From Leptofilum sp050292445 (lineage in GTDB: Bacteria; Chloroflexota; Anaerolineae; Promineifilales; Promineifilaceae), in the NCBI GenBank assembly GCA_050292445.1, contig JBNKLQ010000116.1:1-17771 (forward strand): a stretch of DNA of 17,771 bases. The letters run 5' to 3'. Under the pieces are notes generated by a model, which was not told where the DNA came from, did no database searches, and worked only from the letters and a program-made list of their open reading frames with translations. Every line of letters begins with the position of its first letter. Positions within the stretch are counted from its first letter, which is position 1. A program made the position numbers and the translations under genes. Below, piece by piece: positions 6,671 to 14,122 of this stretch.

Positions 6671-6700
6671 CTGACATTCTGCTATCGTGGTGCCTGTAGC
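6671..6700 (+). promoter_or_regulatory. Weak promoter candidate for the transporter operon
   Basis: CTGACA (6671-6676, five of six to the -35 consensus) is followed at 18 bp by TGTAGC (6695-6700), a poor -10. A good -35 with a weak -10, directly downstream of the repeats, fits an activator-dependent promoter. The leader to the ATG at 6769 would be about 60 bases. Confidence 0.35.
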
Positions 6701-6768
6701 AAATGGCCCGAGGTAATTACCCTTTGGCACAGGGTGACTGGTAAATTATGATAATGAAAGGAGCAGTG

Positions 6769-6948
6769 ATGAAACAAAATCGTGCAGTCATTTTTTTAGG
6801 GTTAAGCTTTTTGTGGGCCATTGTGGGTTTAGCACGCATCGGAGAAAGCGGCCTAACGAGTTCCGCAATACTTCGGCTGTTTGCCGGAGGCATGGCCTCT
6901 GGCGTCACTCTGACTCTAGCCATTAAGACATGGCGGCAGCCTCAATAA
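6769..6948 (+). CDS. Small two-helix membrane protein
   Basis: A 59-residue protein with two hydrophobic segments, AVIFLGLSFLWAIVGL (about 6-21) and a second from about 34 to 54 that ends before a basic KTWR tail. The ATG at 6769 is chosen because AAAGGAG lies five bases upstream; an in-frame ATG at 6748 has no ribosome site. It is the first gene of the presumed transporter operon, and the next gene starts three bases after its stop. No family was recognised. It may be a small transporter subunit, or a membrane partner of the LytTR regulator, as LytTR proteins in streptococci (HdrR/BrsR) are paired with membrane inhibitors (HdrM/BrsM). That role is inferred from position only. Confidence 0.72.
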   Translation: MKQNRAVIFLGLSFLWAIVGLARIGESGLTSSAILRLFAGGMASGVTLTLAIKTWRQPQ

Positions 6949-6951
6949 CAG

Positions 6952-8055
6952 ATGGAAACGTCAATTACTCATCTACCAGCCCGTTGGCAACTTATATTAT
7001 CGATTGCCCGTAAAGACATCATCACCATTCTGAACCATCCTTACCATTTGATTTCGCTTTTCGTGCCGCTGTTTGTCTCGCTGGTGTTTTTGGTTTTAAT
7101 GCCCGCACTGTCCAACAGCGACACGATTCGGGTGCTAATTTACGATGAGGGCAGTTCTAAACTGCCCGATCAGCTAGCCTTGTTGGAAGATATGGAAATT
7201 GAGCGAGTGGGGTCGGCAACGGCCGTTCTGGAACAGTTAACCGGTGATGTGGTGGCGGGTATCGTTTTGCCCTCTGGGTTTGATACGGCCGTCAGCAACG
7301 GCCGTTCACCTGAACTCACCATCTACCTGAACAGCGAGGCGCGATCATCCAGCATCGCCAAGTTTCAGCGCTTTTTTGTGGAAGAAACGGCCGCTTTGCG
7401 CGATCCGGCACCCGCCGTCCAGCTCAATTGGGAAGCACGCCAACCAGGCGGCAACGAGATGGTGCCCTTTTCCATAGAAAAATTTCTGTTTACTACCATG
7501 GCCTTGTTAACAACTGGCGTTGTCACTTGCAGCACCCTACCCCATTTGCTGCATGAAGAAAAAGAAAACGGCACGCTGCACGCATTACTCAGCTCGCCAG
7601 CCACACAAGCTGATATTCTCATGGGCAAAGGCATCTCCACTTTAACGCTCACCATGATCGTTATTTTGGTCGTCTCGCTGATAAATCAGGGGTTTGTAGG
7701 CAGTTGGAGCATTACATTAACAGCCATTATGCTCACCACTCTATTCATGATTGGGCTGGGGCTGTTGATGGGGCTGTTGATGCACAAAAATCAGGTTAAG
7801 GCAGCCGCAAGTATTGCGGTGTTGGTGATCACCATGCCCAGTTGGTTTAGCGCCACAACAATAGAAAGTCTAGCACCAGTTACTCGCTTAATTTTAAGGT
7901 TAATTCCGACGCAGTATATGGTCGAGGCGCTGAATCATTCTTTGAACGGCCGTTCCTGGGTAGCCTCTAGCGGTAGTTTACTCATCTTGCTGGCCTGGAC
8001 CATTGGCATTTATCTGGTTTTGGTGTGGCATCTGCGGCGCACAGGCTTGCAGTAA
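6952..8055 (+). CDS. ABC-2 type transporter permease (first)
   Basis: A 367-residue membrane protein with the ABC-2 layout: one N-terminal helix (LISLFVPLFVSLVFLVLMPA, about 34-53), a large external loop of about 120 residues, then five helices from about 178 to the end. The coupling-helix motif EKENGTLHALLSSP (about 202-215) between helices 2 and 3 is typical of NatB-like and other ABC-2 permeases. The external loop resembles that of drug or peptide exporters. The start is three bases after the small membrane gene, with no ribosome site of its own, so it is probably translated by coupling. Together with the second permease at 8950 it would form a heterodimeric channel driven by the ATPase at 8106. 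The substrate is unknown. Confidence 0.9.
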   Translation: METSITHLPARWQLILSIARKDIITILNHPYHLISLFVPLFVSLVFLVLMPALSNSDTIRVLIYDEGSSKLPDQLALLEDMEIERVGSATAVLEQLTGDVVAGIVLPSGFDTAVSNGRSPELTIYLNSEARSSSIAKFQRFFVEETAALRDPAPAVQLNWEARQPGGNEMVPFSIEKFLFTTMALLTTGVVTCSTLPHLLHEEKENGTLHALLSSPATQADILMGKGISTLTLTMIVILVVSLINQGFVGSWSITLTAIMLTTLFMIGLGLLMGLLMHKNQVKAAASIAVLVITMPSWFSATTIESLAPVTRLILRLIPTQYMVEALNHSLNGRSWVASSGSLLILLAWTIGIYLVLVWHLRRTGLQ

Positions 8056-8105
8056 TCAGTATTCAGTCTTATGAAAGTTTCAATAGTTAACTCAAGGAAT
8101 AGACA

Positions 8106-8876
8106 ATGATCGAAATTAGGAATCTAAAAAAATATTACGGTGACGACAACAGCATTAAAGCGGTTGACGACATCTCGTTTATCTGCCCGGACGGGCAAAT
8201 TACGGGGCTGCTAGGGCCAAATGGTGCGGGCAAAACCACCACGCTGCGCATGATTTCCGGCCTTATCAAGCCCATGGGCGGCACCGTCATTGTGGACAAC
8301 CACGATGTGACCCAGGACTCGCGCGGCGTACGCCAGGCATTGGGCGTGCAGGCCGATATGAATGGCGTGTATCCCCGGCTGTCGCCACGAGAGCAGTTTC
8401 GCTATTACGGCCGTTTCTACGGCCTCAAAGGCAAAGCGCTAGAAAGCCGTGTCCAGGCCATCATCGACGAGCTGAAAATGGACGAGATTGCCGATCGTCG
8501 CGCCGAAGGGTTTAGTCGTGGTCAACGACAAAAGGTGGTGCTGGGGCGTGCCCTGGTACACAACCCGCCCAACATCATCATGGATGAACCCACCAACGGG
8601 CTGGACGTCATGGCCGTACGCGACACGCGCGCCACAATCCGTGCCATGCGTGACCAGGGGCGCTGCGTTCTGTTTAGCACCCACTACATGGATGAAGCGG
8701 AACGACTCTGTGACCACATCGCCATCATCGTAGAAGGCAAAATTATTGCGTTCGGTACACCTGTCGCCCTGATGGAAAAGACCGGCAAGGACAATTTGGA
8801 AGACGCCTTTGTGACCCTGGCCGGACAGATAGGGTTGGAACGGAGTGAATACAGCCTTCAAAAAAACAACCTCTAA
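8106..8876 (+). CDS. ABC transporter ATP-binding protein, NatA-like
   Basis: A 256-residue ATPase with all motifs intact: Walker A GPNGAGKTT (37-45), Q-loop near Q82, signature FSRGQRQKV (136-144), Walker B and catalytic Glu NIIMDEPTNGLD (156-167) and H-loop STHYMDEAE (191-199). The FSRGQ form of the signature is common in NatA-type (sodium or drug efflux) ATPases. It would power the two ABC-2 permeases on either side. The intact motifs contrast with the degenerate ATPase domain of the LytTR protein in the same locus, which may have arisen from such an ATPase. AAGGAA lies upstream of the ATG. Confidence 0.95.
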   Translation: MIEIRNLKKYYGDDNSIKAVDDISFICPDGQITGLLGPNGAGKTTTLRMISGLIKPMGGTVIVDNHDVTQDSRGVRQALGVQADMNGVYPRLSPREQFRYYGRFYGLKGKALESRVQAIIDELKMDEIADRRAEGFSRGQRQKVVLGRALVHNPPNIIMDEPTNGLDVMAVRDTRATIRAMRDQGRCVLFSTHYMDEAERLCDHIAIIVEGKIIAFGTPVALMEKTGKDNLEDAFVTLAGQIGLERSEYSLQKNNL

Positions 8877-8949
8877 GGCAGCTAGCAAAAAGGTAATCTG
8901 ATCGATACAGGCAAGCTCGCAAACTTGCAGACTCAAAAGAAGGAACATC

Positions 8950-10140
8950 ATGTTAAATAACGTTTTAAATATCTGGCAAAAAGAATTGATGGACATCGTG
9001 CGCGACCGTAAAGGATTACGCCAAACATTGGTGGTGCCCCTCATTCTGGGCATCTTTTACGCCGTACTCAACCCCCTGCTTGGCTCTCTGATCAATTCCC
9101 GCCAGGAAGACACGCTGGTGCTACCCGTTCAGGGCCTGGAATACGCTGGCGAAGAGTTCATCAACACCTTTGCTCAGTTCGGCATCGAACTAGAACCGTT
9201 TAGCGGCGATCTGGAAGCCACCATCGCCAGCGCCGAAGAGGCCGCCGGACTTATTTTTACACCTGGGTTTGGTGAAAACGTAGCTGATGAACAGGAAGCC
9301 ACTCTGATCGTACGCACCAACACCACCTCAGGTGGCCTGTTTGGCGGCGGTATATCGCTAGGGCGGCTGGAGCTGGCGCTGAATGCCTATAACCAGCAAA
9401 TTACGGTGCAGCGCCTGACAGAACGCAATGTCGATCTGGCCGTGCTCGCCCCTGTTACGCTGGATATGGATGATTTGGCCTCGCCAGCGCAGCGGGCAGG
9501 AGCTGCGGCCTCGTTCTTCTTGCCCATTTTGGTGGCGATTACGGCCGTTCAAGGCGGCATGTTTATTGCCATCGATGTGACGGCCGGCGAGAAAGAGCGG
9601 GGCACATTGGAATCGTTGCTGGTCACCCCCAGCAGCGACGCAGAAATTTTTGTAGGCAAATTGGCCTCAGTGTTTACGATTACGGCCGTACCCATCGCCT
9701 TAACCCTTTCTGGCTTTTGGATTGCCAGTAATCTGCTGCCCGAATCCATGACCGAAGGCGCCGGTGCGCTGCCCGTGGCCGTGATTTTGCAGGCCATCCT
9801 GGTCTCCTTGCCGCTGGCCCTGTTCGCCAACGTTATCTTGATGGTGATTAGCATTCGCACCAAAACCTTTAAAGATGCGCAATCAGCCCTGTCGCCTGTC
9901 ATCTTTGGCGTACTGTTCACCGCCATGGCCGCCGCCTTTGTCCCCCCCACCGGGGCCAGCCTGGCCTATCTGATACCCGTTTATGGTACCTCCGCAGTGG
10001 TTGGTGTGCTGACGCTGGGTGGGATTGTGCCTGCCAATGCGGTGCTCTTCAGCATCATTGGTAACTTACTGGCGACGGTAGTGGGTGTCATTTTCGCCAT
10101 GCAAATCTTCAATCGGGAACGTCTACTGTATAGTATGTAA
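8950..10140 (+). CDS. ABC-2 type transporter permease, NatB-like (second)
   Basis: A 396-residue permease. It begins with a cytoplasmic helix IWQKELMDIVRDRKGLRQ, then a first membrane helix (VVPLILGIFYAVLNPLL), an external domain of about 140 residues, and five more helices from about residue 180. The motif VTAGEKERGTLESLLVTP starts at residue 210 and is the hallmark coupling segment of NatB and CcmB-like ABC-2 proteins. AAGAAGGA precedes the ATG. The gene is last in the transport operon; a terminator follows at 10190. NatA/NatB of Bacillus export sodium, but this family also exports drugs and peptides, so sodium should not be assumed. Confidence 0.93.
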   Translation: MLNNVLNIWQKELMDIVRDRKGLRQTLVVPLILGIFYAVLNPLLGSLINSRQEDTLVLPVQGLEYAGEEFINTFAQFGIELEPFSGDLEATIASAEEAAGLIFTPGFGENVADEQEATLIVRTNTTSGGLFGGGISLGRLELALNAYNQQITVQRLTERNVDLAVLAPVTLDMDDLASPAQRAGAAASFFLPILVAITAVQGGMFIAIDVTAGEKERGTLESLLVTPSSDAEIFVGKLASVFTITAVPIALTLSGFWIASNLLPESMTEGAGALPVAVILQAILVSLPLALFANVILMVISIRTKTFKDAQSALSPVIFGVLFTAMAAAFVPPTGASLAYLIPVYGTSAVVGVLTLGGIVPANAVLFSIIGNLLATVVGVIFAMQIFNRERLLYSM

Positions 10141-10189
10141 CCTTACAGGCAGATCTACCATCTAATAATAAAATCAAACAATTAGATAC

Positions 10190-10224
10190 AAACCTGACAG
10201 CTCAACAAGGGGTGTCAGGTTTTT
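10190..10224 (+). terminator. Rho-independent terminator of the transport operon
   Basis: AAACCTGACA (10190-10199) pairs perfectly with TGTCAGGTTT (10213-10222) across a 13-base loop, ending in a short T-run. It closes the operon that starts at 6769. Confidence 0.82.
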
Positions 10225-10257
10225 CCCATTAAAAGCGTTAAGCACACGAGGGCATGA

Positions 10258-10312
10258 AGCAAACCACAGAAAAAGTTTTGAAAAACGATGGGCAATTTTT
10301 CTGTGGTTTGCT
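10258..10312. repeat. 17-bp perfect inverted repeat
   Basis: AGCAAACCACAGAAAAA (10258-10274) and TTTTTCTGTGGTTTGCT (10296-10312) are exact reverse complements with a 21-base spacer. No T-run follows either arm outside the stem. A second, 9-bp inverted pair (GTAAAAGCC 10316-10324, GGCTTTTAC 10359-10367) lies between it and the thioredoxin gene. It may be a small repeat element or a two-way transcription barrier. Confidence 0.8.
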
Positions 10313-10369
10313 CAAGTAAAAGCCCATTTCGCGCCCATTCTAATTCAAAATTCTATTAGGCTTTTACAT

Positions 10370-11173
10370 ATGAAATGGTTTTCCTTTGGCAAAAAGAAAA
10401 AGAAATCGGCAGCTCAGGTGAGCGTGCTAGAAGTAACAGATCAATCGTTCCAGGTACAGGTGATTAATCGCTCCTACAAGATGCCAGTGCTGGTCGATTT
10501 TTGGGCAGCATGGTGCGGCCCCTGCCGGATGCTTGGTCCGGTGCTAGAAAATTTGGCAGAGGAGCCAGACAGTCCGTTTGTGTTGGCCAAACTGGATACA
10601 GAACACAATCAGCAAATCGCCAGAAAATATAATATTCAATCCATTCCAGCGGTGAAGATGTTTCGGAACGGCCGTATCGTTGACGAATTTACGGGCGTTT
10701 TACCCAAAAGCCTTGTCAACCGCTTCGTGCAAAAAGCAGTGGCGGCCCCGGCCCCACCCCTTGGCTTTCAGGGCAGTGACGATCCGGCGCAACGGCTGGA
10801 TCAAGCGCAGCATCAGCTAAAAAAGGGAAATGGTCTCAACGCGTTCACCCTCCTCAAAGATTTCCCCGATAGCGATCCATCTGAGGCGGCGCAAGCGCTG
10901 CTGCCCCTGGCCCAATTTATGGTTGATGTGGCTGATGGCGATGCCCTGACGGGCGTAGACACGCTAGACAAGTTGTACCAGCAAGCAGTGCTGGCACTGG
11001 AACGGCGTAATCCTAAGAAAGCGCTTGCCCTCCTGGCCGAAGCTTTGGAAGCTGGCGAAGAAATTGACCAGCCGGTGACAGCAGGCGTCATGAATTCGCT
11101 CTTTGCGCTGCTGGGAGAAAATCACAAACTCACGCGACAATACCGGGATATGGTAACGGCCGTTTCCCCCTAA
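10370..11173 (+). CDS. Thioredoxin-TPR protein, CnoX/YbbN-like
   Basis: A 267-residue protein. After a lysine-rich head (8-12) comes a thioredoxin domain (about 17-125) with active site W48-C49-G50-P51-C52 and the cis-proline in SIPAV (P93). Residues 140-267 are alpha helical with TPR-like pairs (AQHQLKKGN, ALERRNPKKALALLAEALE). This order is that of CnoX (YbbN), a holdase that protects proteins from oxidation and passes them to GroEL and DnaK. Unlike E. coli YbbN, which lacks the CxxC pair, this one keeps both cysteines and should be redox active. The ribosome site is weak. The next gene follows 24 bases later but may have its own leaderless start. Confidence 0.9.
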   Translation: MKWFSFGKKKKKSAAQVSVLEVTDQSFQVQVINRSYKMPVLVDFWAAWCGPCRMLGPVLENLAEEPDSPFVLAKLDTEHNQQIARKYNIQSIPAVKMFRNGRIVDEFTGVLPKSLVNRFVQKAVAAPAPPLGFQGSDDPAQRLDQAQHQLKKGNGLNAFTLLKDFPDSDPSEAAQALLPLAQFMVDVADGDALTGVDTLDKLYQQAVLALERRNPKKALALLAEALEAGEEIDQPVTAGVMNSLFALLGENHKLTRQYRDMVTAVSP

Positions 11174-11185
11174 ACAAATCAGCGG

Positions 11186-11191
11186 TATCAT
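11186..11191 (+). promoter_or_regulatory. Possible leaderless promoter (TATCAT) for the channel-like gene
   Basis: TATCAT (five of six to the -10 consensus) ends six bases before the ATG at 11198, and there is no ribosome site in the 24-base gap. The spacing would give a message starting at the ATG. No -35 was identified. Confidence 0.35.
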
Positions 11192-11197
11192 CTAGTC

Positions 11198-12304
11198 ATG
11201 ATTCTGCTGCGCACTTTCATCTTCATCCTCGGCCTATTTTTGGCCGCCTACACCTTTATATCGGCGACCCGCACGTTTGTGCTGCCGCGCAGTGCCTCGG
11301 TAAAGCTGACGTATCTTGTTTTCCTTTCTGTACGAAAACTGTTTGAACTGCTCATGAAAGCCCTGCCCACTTACGAACAGCGGGACAACCTGATGGCAAT
11401 CTATGCACCCATCAGCCTGCTGCTGATGGTGCCTGCCTGGCTGTTCATCACCACCATCGGCTTTGCTTGCATGTTTTGGGCCTTGGGCACCACACCCTGG
11501 TCCGAAGCATTTCTACTCAGCGGCTCCTCCATCCTTACCCTCGGCTTTTCCACGGCAGACACGATGGGCCAAACCATTTTGGCCTTCATCGAAGCCACAA
11601 CAGGCTTGATTCTAGTTGCTATGTTAATCTCCTATTTGCCTACCATGTATTCTGCCTTCTCCCAGCGGGAAGAGGCGGTATCGCTGCTGGAGGTGCGGGC
11701 CGGGTCGCCACCAACCGCCCCAGAGTTAGTCTGGCGGCTGCACGGGTTAGGCAATGCGCAGTTGGCCCATAACTTTTGGGAGTATTGGGAACGTTGGTTC
11801 ACGCAAATTGATGAAACCCATACCTCATTGGCCGCGTTGGTATTTTTTCGCTCACCACGGGCACACCAAAACTGGGTGGTGTCGGCTGGCGCGGTGCTAG
11901 ATGGCGCAGCGATCTTCCTGGGTGCCGTCCAGCAGCCTGATGGCACGTCACTGTCTCATGGATTGGTCATTCGGGCCGGGAATGTGGCGCTGCGCCACAT
12001 CGCCGACATATTTCAGGTGCCGTACAATACCGATCCACATTATCCTGATGATCCCATCAGCGTAACGCAGGCTGAATTTAATGAGGCATATGATCGCCTG
12101 CTCAGTCAGGGAGTGCCCATGCGGCCAGATCGAGAAGCGGCGTGGCAGCATTTTGCTGGGTGGCGGGTGAATTATGACAGCGTGTTGGTGGCTCTGGCTC
12201 GCCTGACGATGGCCCCGGAAACAGACTGGTTGTCCGATTACACCTTTGTACCAGCAAATACGGAGATGGGGGAGACAAGCGGCCGTTTGCAAAAAGTGCG
12301 GTAA
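11198..12304 (+). CDS. Ion-channel-like membrane protein with deviant selectivity filter
   Basis: A 368-residue protein. A first hydrophobic helix (about 3-22) is followed by a two-helix channel module: a helix at about 68-96, a pore-like loop SGSSILTLGFST (108-119), and a helix at about 126-151. This is the arrangement of two-helix potassium channels (Ion_trans_2), but the TVGYGD filter is replaced by TLGFST, so ion choice is uncertain. Residues 155-368 form a soluble, mostly helical cytoplasmic domain (WEYWERWFTQIDETHTSLAAL, later FNEAYDRLLSQGV) that I do not recognise. No RCK or nucleotide-binding motif is seen. The channel call rests on the layout and the pore-loop pattern; a non-conducting sensor is possible. 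Confidence 0.65.
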   Translation: MILLRTFIFILGLFLAAYTFISATRTFVLPRSASVKLTYLVFLSVRKLFELLMKALPTYEQRDNLMAIYAPISLLLMVPAWLFITTIGFACMFWALGTTPWSEAFLLSGSSILTLGFSTADTMGQTILAFIEATTGLILVAMLISYLPTMYSAFSQREEAVSLLEVRAGSPPTAPELVWRLHGLGNAQLAHNFWEYWERWFTQIDETHTSLAALVFFRSPRAHQNWVVSAGAVLDGAAIFLGAVQQPDGTSLSHGLVIRAGNVALRHIADIFQVPYNTDPHYPDDPISVTQAEFNEAYDRLLSQGVPMRPDREAAWQHFAGWRVNYDSVLVALARLTMAPETDWLSDYTFVPANTEMGETSGRLQKVR

Positions 12305-12355
12305 TCGGTAAACAGACATCCAATTATCGATTACTGAAAAAGTAGCAAATCTCGT

Positions 12356-12361
12356 TATAAT
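12356..12361 (+). promoter_or_regulatory. Putative -10 box (TATAAT) for clpS
   Basis: An exact TATAAT overlaps the in-frame ATG at 12360. If it is used, transcription starts near 12368 and that ATG is not in the message, which favours the TTG at 12405. The -35 region is not recognisable. Confidence 0.4.
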
Positions 12362-12404
12362 GAACCAACCCGATTTGGCTACGAATTGCCCACGGAGCAA
12401 TGAA

Positions 12405-12767
12405 TTGACAAAGCATGAGATAGGTTGGCTGGGCGGCGTAAGCGCAAGCCAAACGGCCGTTACCCACGACACCGATGTCGAAAAAGAGCAGGATACCCGC
12501 CAGGACGAAGCATTGGAACCGCTCTGGAAGGTGATTGCCCACGACGATCCCATCACTACGATGGAATTTGTGGTGCGCATCATGGTGCAAATCTTCAAAA
12601 AGCCCATCATCTTTGCCGAGGCGATCATGTGGCAAGTGCATAACGAAGGCTTGTCGGTGGTCGATACACTGCCCAAAACTGAAGCCGAACAGCGCGTCAA
12701 AATGGCGACAATGGCCGCTCGCCTGGAAGGGTTTCCTTTCCGCTTCACCCTGGAACCCGCCGATTAA
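12405..12767 (+). CDS. clpS: ATP-dependent Clp protease adaptor ClpS
   Basis: ClpS delivers proteins with N-degrons to the Clp ATPase. After a variable acidic arm, the fold is clear: PLWKVIAHDDP, TTMEFVVRIMVQIF, AIMWQVHNEG, AEQRVKMATMAARLEG, FPFRFTLEP. The binding-pocket histidine (VHNEG) is kept. The E. coli N34-D35-D36 stretch reads D-D-P, so the alpha-amino contact is altered. TTG 12405 is chosen as start (120 aa): GGAG (12394-12397) lies seven bases upstream. The in-frame ATG at 12360 (135 aa) has no ribosome site and sits inside a TATAAT box. The partner Clp ATPase is not in the window. Confidence 0.88.
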   Translation: MTKHEIGWLGGVSASQTAVTHDTDVEKEQDTRQDEALEPLWKVIAHDDPITTMEFVVRIMVQIFKKPIIFAEAIMWQVHNEGLSVVDTLPKTEAEQRVKMATMAARLEGFPFRFTLEPAD

Positions 12768-12807
12768 CCCATCCCCTAATTCACTAAATCCGCATATAAT
12801 TCTGGCC

Positions 12808-12840
12808 GGGGCGCGGCGAACAGTCGCCCCTCTATTTTTT
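12808..12840 (+). terminator. Terminator or attenuator between clpS and the MFS gene
   Basis: GGGGCG (12808-12813) pairs with CGCCCC (12825-12830) over an 11-base loop, followed by TCTATTTTTT. A TATAAT lies at 12795-12800, just before the stem. If that is a -10 box the hairpin would sit in the MFS leader and act as an attenuator; otherwise it ends clpS. Confidence 0.55.
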
Positions 12841-12854
12841 ATCTGGAGAAATTG

Positions 12855-14042
12855 ATGATTTCCAAACGTCAGGTACGCCGACCGCTTCGACCGGCTACCA
12901 TTGGGTCAGCCTACTACGGTTTTTTCTGGCCAATGGTGGCCATGTATGCTCCTTACTTAAATGTATACCTGCTGGAGCTGGGCTTCAGCGGCACGCAGAT
13001 TGGTGTGTTAGCGGCCGTTTTCCCTCTGTTTGCCTTGGTTGTCGCGCCTACTCTTTCAGCCCTGGCTGACCGGCGCGGCTGGCGGCTGCGCCTGCTACAG
13101 ATCAGCCTGGCAGGCTGGGCGGCTGTGCTGCTAGTGTATCCTTTTCTGACAAGCTTTACCGCCTTCTTGCTGCTGGTCATCGTAGAATCTACCATGCGCA
13201 GCCCCAGCCTGCCCATTGCCGATGGTGTAATTGCCCGCATGGCTACCCGCCACCGGCTCAACTTTGGCGATATGCGATTGTGGGGATCGTTTGGTTTTGC
13301 GGCCGTTTCCATTTTGAGCGGCATGGTGTGGCAGCAGGTTGGGTACCGCACCATGTTCCTGGCTGCGGCTGTGGCCATGCTGCCAGCCCTCTTTATCTCC
13401 CGAAAGCTGGAAGAGGGGGAATTGGCGGTGACAAACGGCCGTCGCTCCATCCTCTTTTTAGCCCAAGACAAAGGTCTAGTGATTTTGTATGTCAGCGCTT
13501 TTTTGCTAGGCATGGCCATGTTTAGCACCTTCATCTTTGGCGGCGTTTTCATCAGCCAGCTGGGTGGCAGCGAGACACACATCGGGCTGCTTTTTGGCTT
13601 GTCGGCTTTGACCGAAGTGCCTATCATGCGCCGCAGCGGCGCGATCATCCGGTGGCTGCAAGGCCCGCAAACATTGCTACTGGCCATGTTTACTCTGGCC
13701 ATTGCCCTGTTAGGATTTGCGCTGGCCTGGTCGCCTATCGTGTTGATCATCGCTGGTGCCGTTAAAGGGGTTGGCTACGGTTTGCTGATTGTGGTGATGG
13801 TTCAGCTGCTCAATGAACGCGCTCCGGAAGGTTGGAACTCCACGGCACAGTCGGTGTTCCAGGCTGCGTTTCTGGGACTGGCTCCCTTGCTCACTTCTGC
13901 CCTGAGCGGTTACATTTATGATGTGTGGGGCGGGGATTTGCTGTTTGGCTTGATGACGGCCGTTATCTGCCTGAGCATTGTTTTGCTGCTGCTCGCTATG
14001 CGCCAAAACTGGTTCGCGCCGCATCATTGGGAAATAAATTAG
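12855..14042 (+). CDS. MFS transporter (LacY/MFS_1-like)
   Basis: A 395-residue protein with about twelve hydrophobic helices in two halves. The loop between helices 2 and 3 has the MFS motif-A remnant LADRRGWRLRLLQ. The N-terminal half (YYGFFWPMVAMYAPYLNVYL, then GFSGTQIGVLAAVFPL) is typical of the LacY / nucleoside-permease-like branch. The C-terminal half has GVGYGLLIVVMVQLLNERAPEGWNSTAQS, also found in that branch. It is an inner-membrane secondary carrier; the substrate is unknown. The start is the ATG at 12855, with GGAGA six to ten bases upstream; a TTG just before it is less likely. No terminator is seen after the stop. Confidence 0.92.
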   Translation: MISKRQVRRPLRPATIGSAYYGFFWPMVAMYAPYLNVYLLELGFSGTQIGVLAAVFPLFALVVAPTLSALADRRGWRLRLLQISLAGWAAVLLVYPFLTSFTAFLLLVIVESTMRSPSLPIADGVIARMATRHRLNFGDMRLWGSFGFAAVSILSGMVWQQVGYRTMFLAAAVAMLPALFISRKLEEGELAVTNGRRSILFLAQDKGLVILYVSAFLLGMAMFSTFIFGGVFISQLGGSETHIGLLFGLSALTEVPIMRRSGAIIRWLQGPQTLLLAMFTLAIALLGFALAWSPIVLIIAGAVKGVGYGLLIVVMVQLLNERAPEGWNSTAQSVFQAAFLGLAPLLTSALSGYIYDVWGGDLLFGLMTAVICLSIVLLLLAMRQNWFAPHHWEIN

Positions 14043-14069
14043 GTTGAGGCACAAGCCAACGCTGATTTT

Positions 14070-14099
14070 CACAGGCCAAATCTGTGTTCATCTGTGTCC
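14070..14099. repeat. TCTGTGT direct repeat in intergenic DNA
   Basis: TCTGTGTTCATCTGTGTCC (14081-14099) holds two TCTGTGT units 10 bp apart, preceded by a CACAG (14070-14074) that can pair with CTGTG (14082-14086). I recall very similar strings between genes in unrelated bacteria, so this is probably a dispersed repeat remnant and not a gene-specific operator. Confidence 0.45.
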
Positions 14100-14122
14100 A
14101 ATTCTTATAAGGAGAATGTGCT

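Noticed and set aside
8439..9053. Minus-strand reading frame of 204 codons across the NatA-like gene and the second permease gene
   Set aside because: It is antisense to an intact ATPase with all motifs and has no recognisable domain or ribosome site.
12405..12410. TTGACA as a -35 box within clpS
   Set aside because: No -10 lies at 16-18 bp, and the string is explained by the TTG start codon followed by ACA.
11948..12748. Minus-strand reading frame of 266 codons across the channel-like gene and clpS
   Set aside because: It spans two recognisable + strand genes, shows no protein family features, and is explained by codon bias on the opposite strand.
12953..13750. Minus-strand reading frame of 265 codons inside the MFS gene
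   Set aside because: The + strand codes for a clear twelve-helix transporter; the reverse frame is low-complexity and rich in Ser, Arg and Pro.
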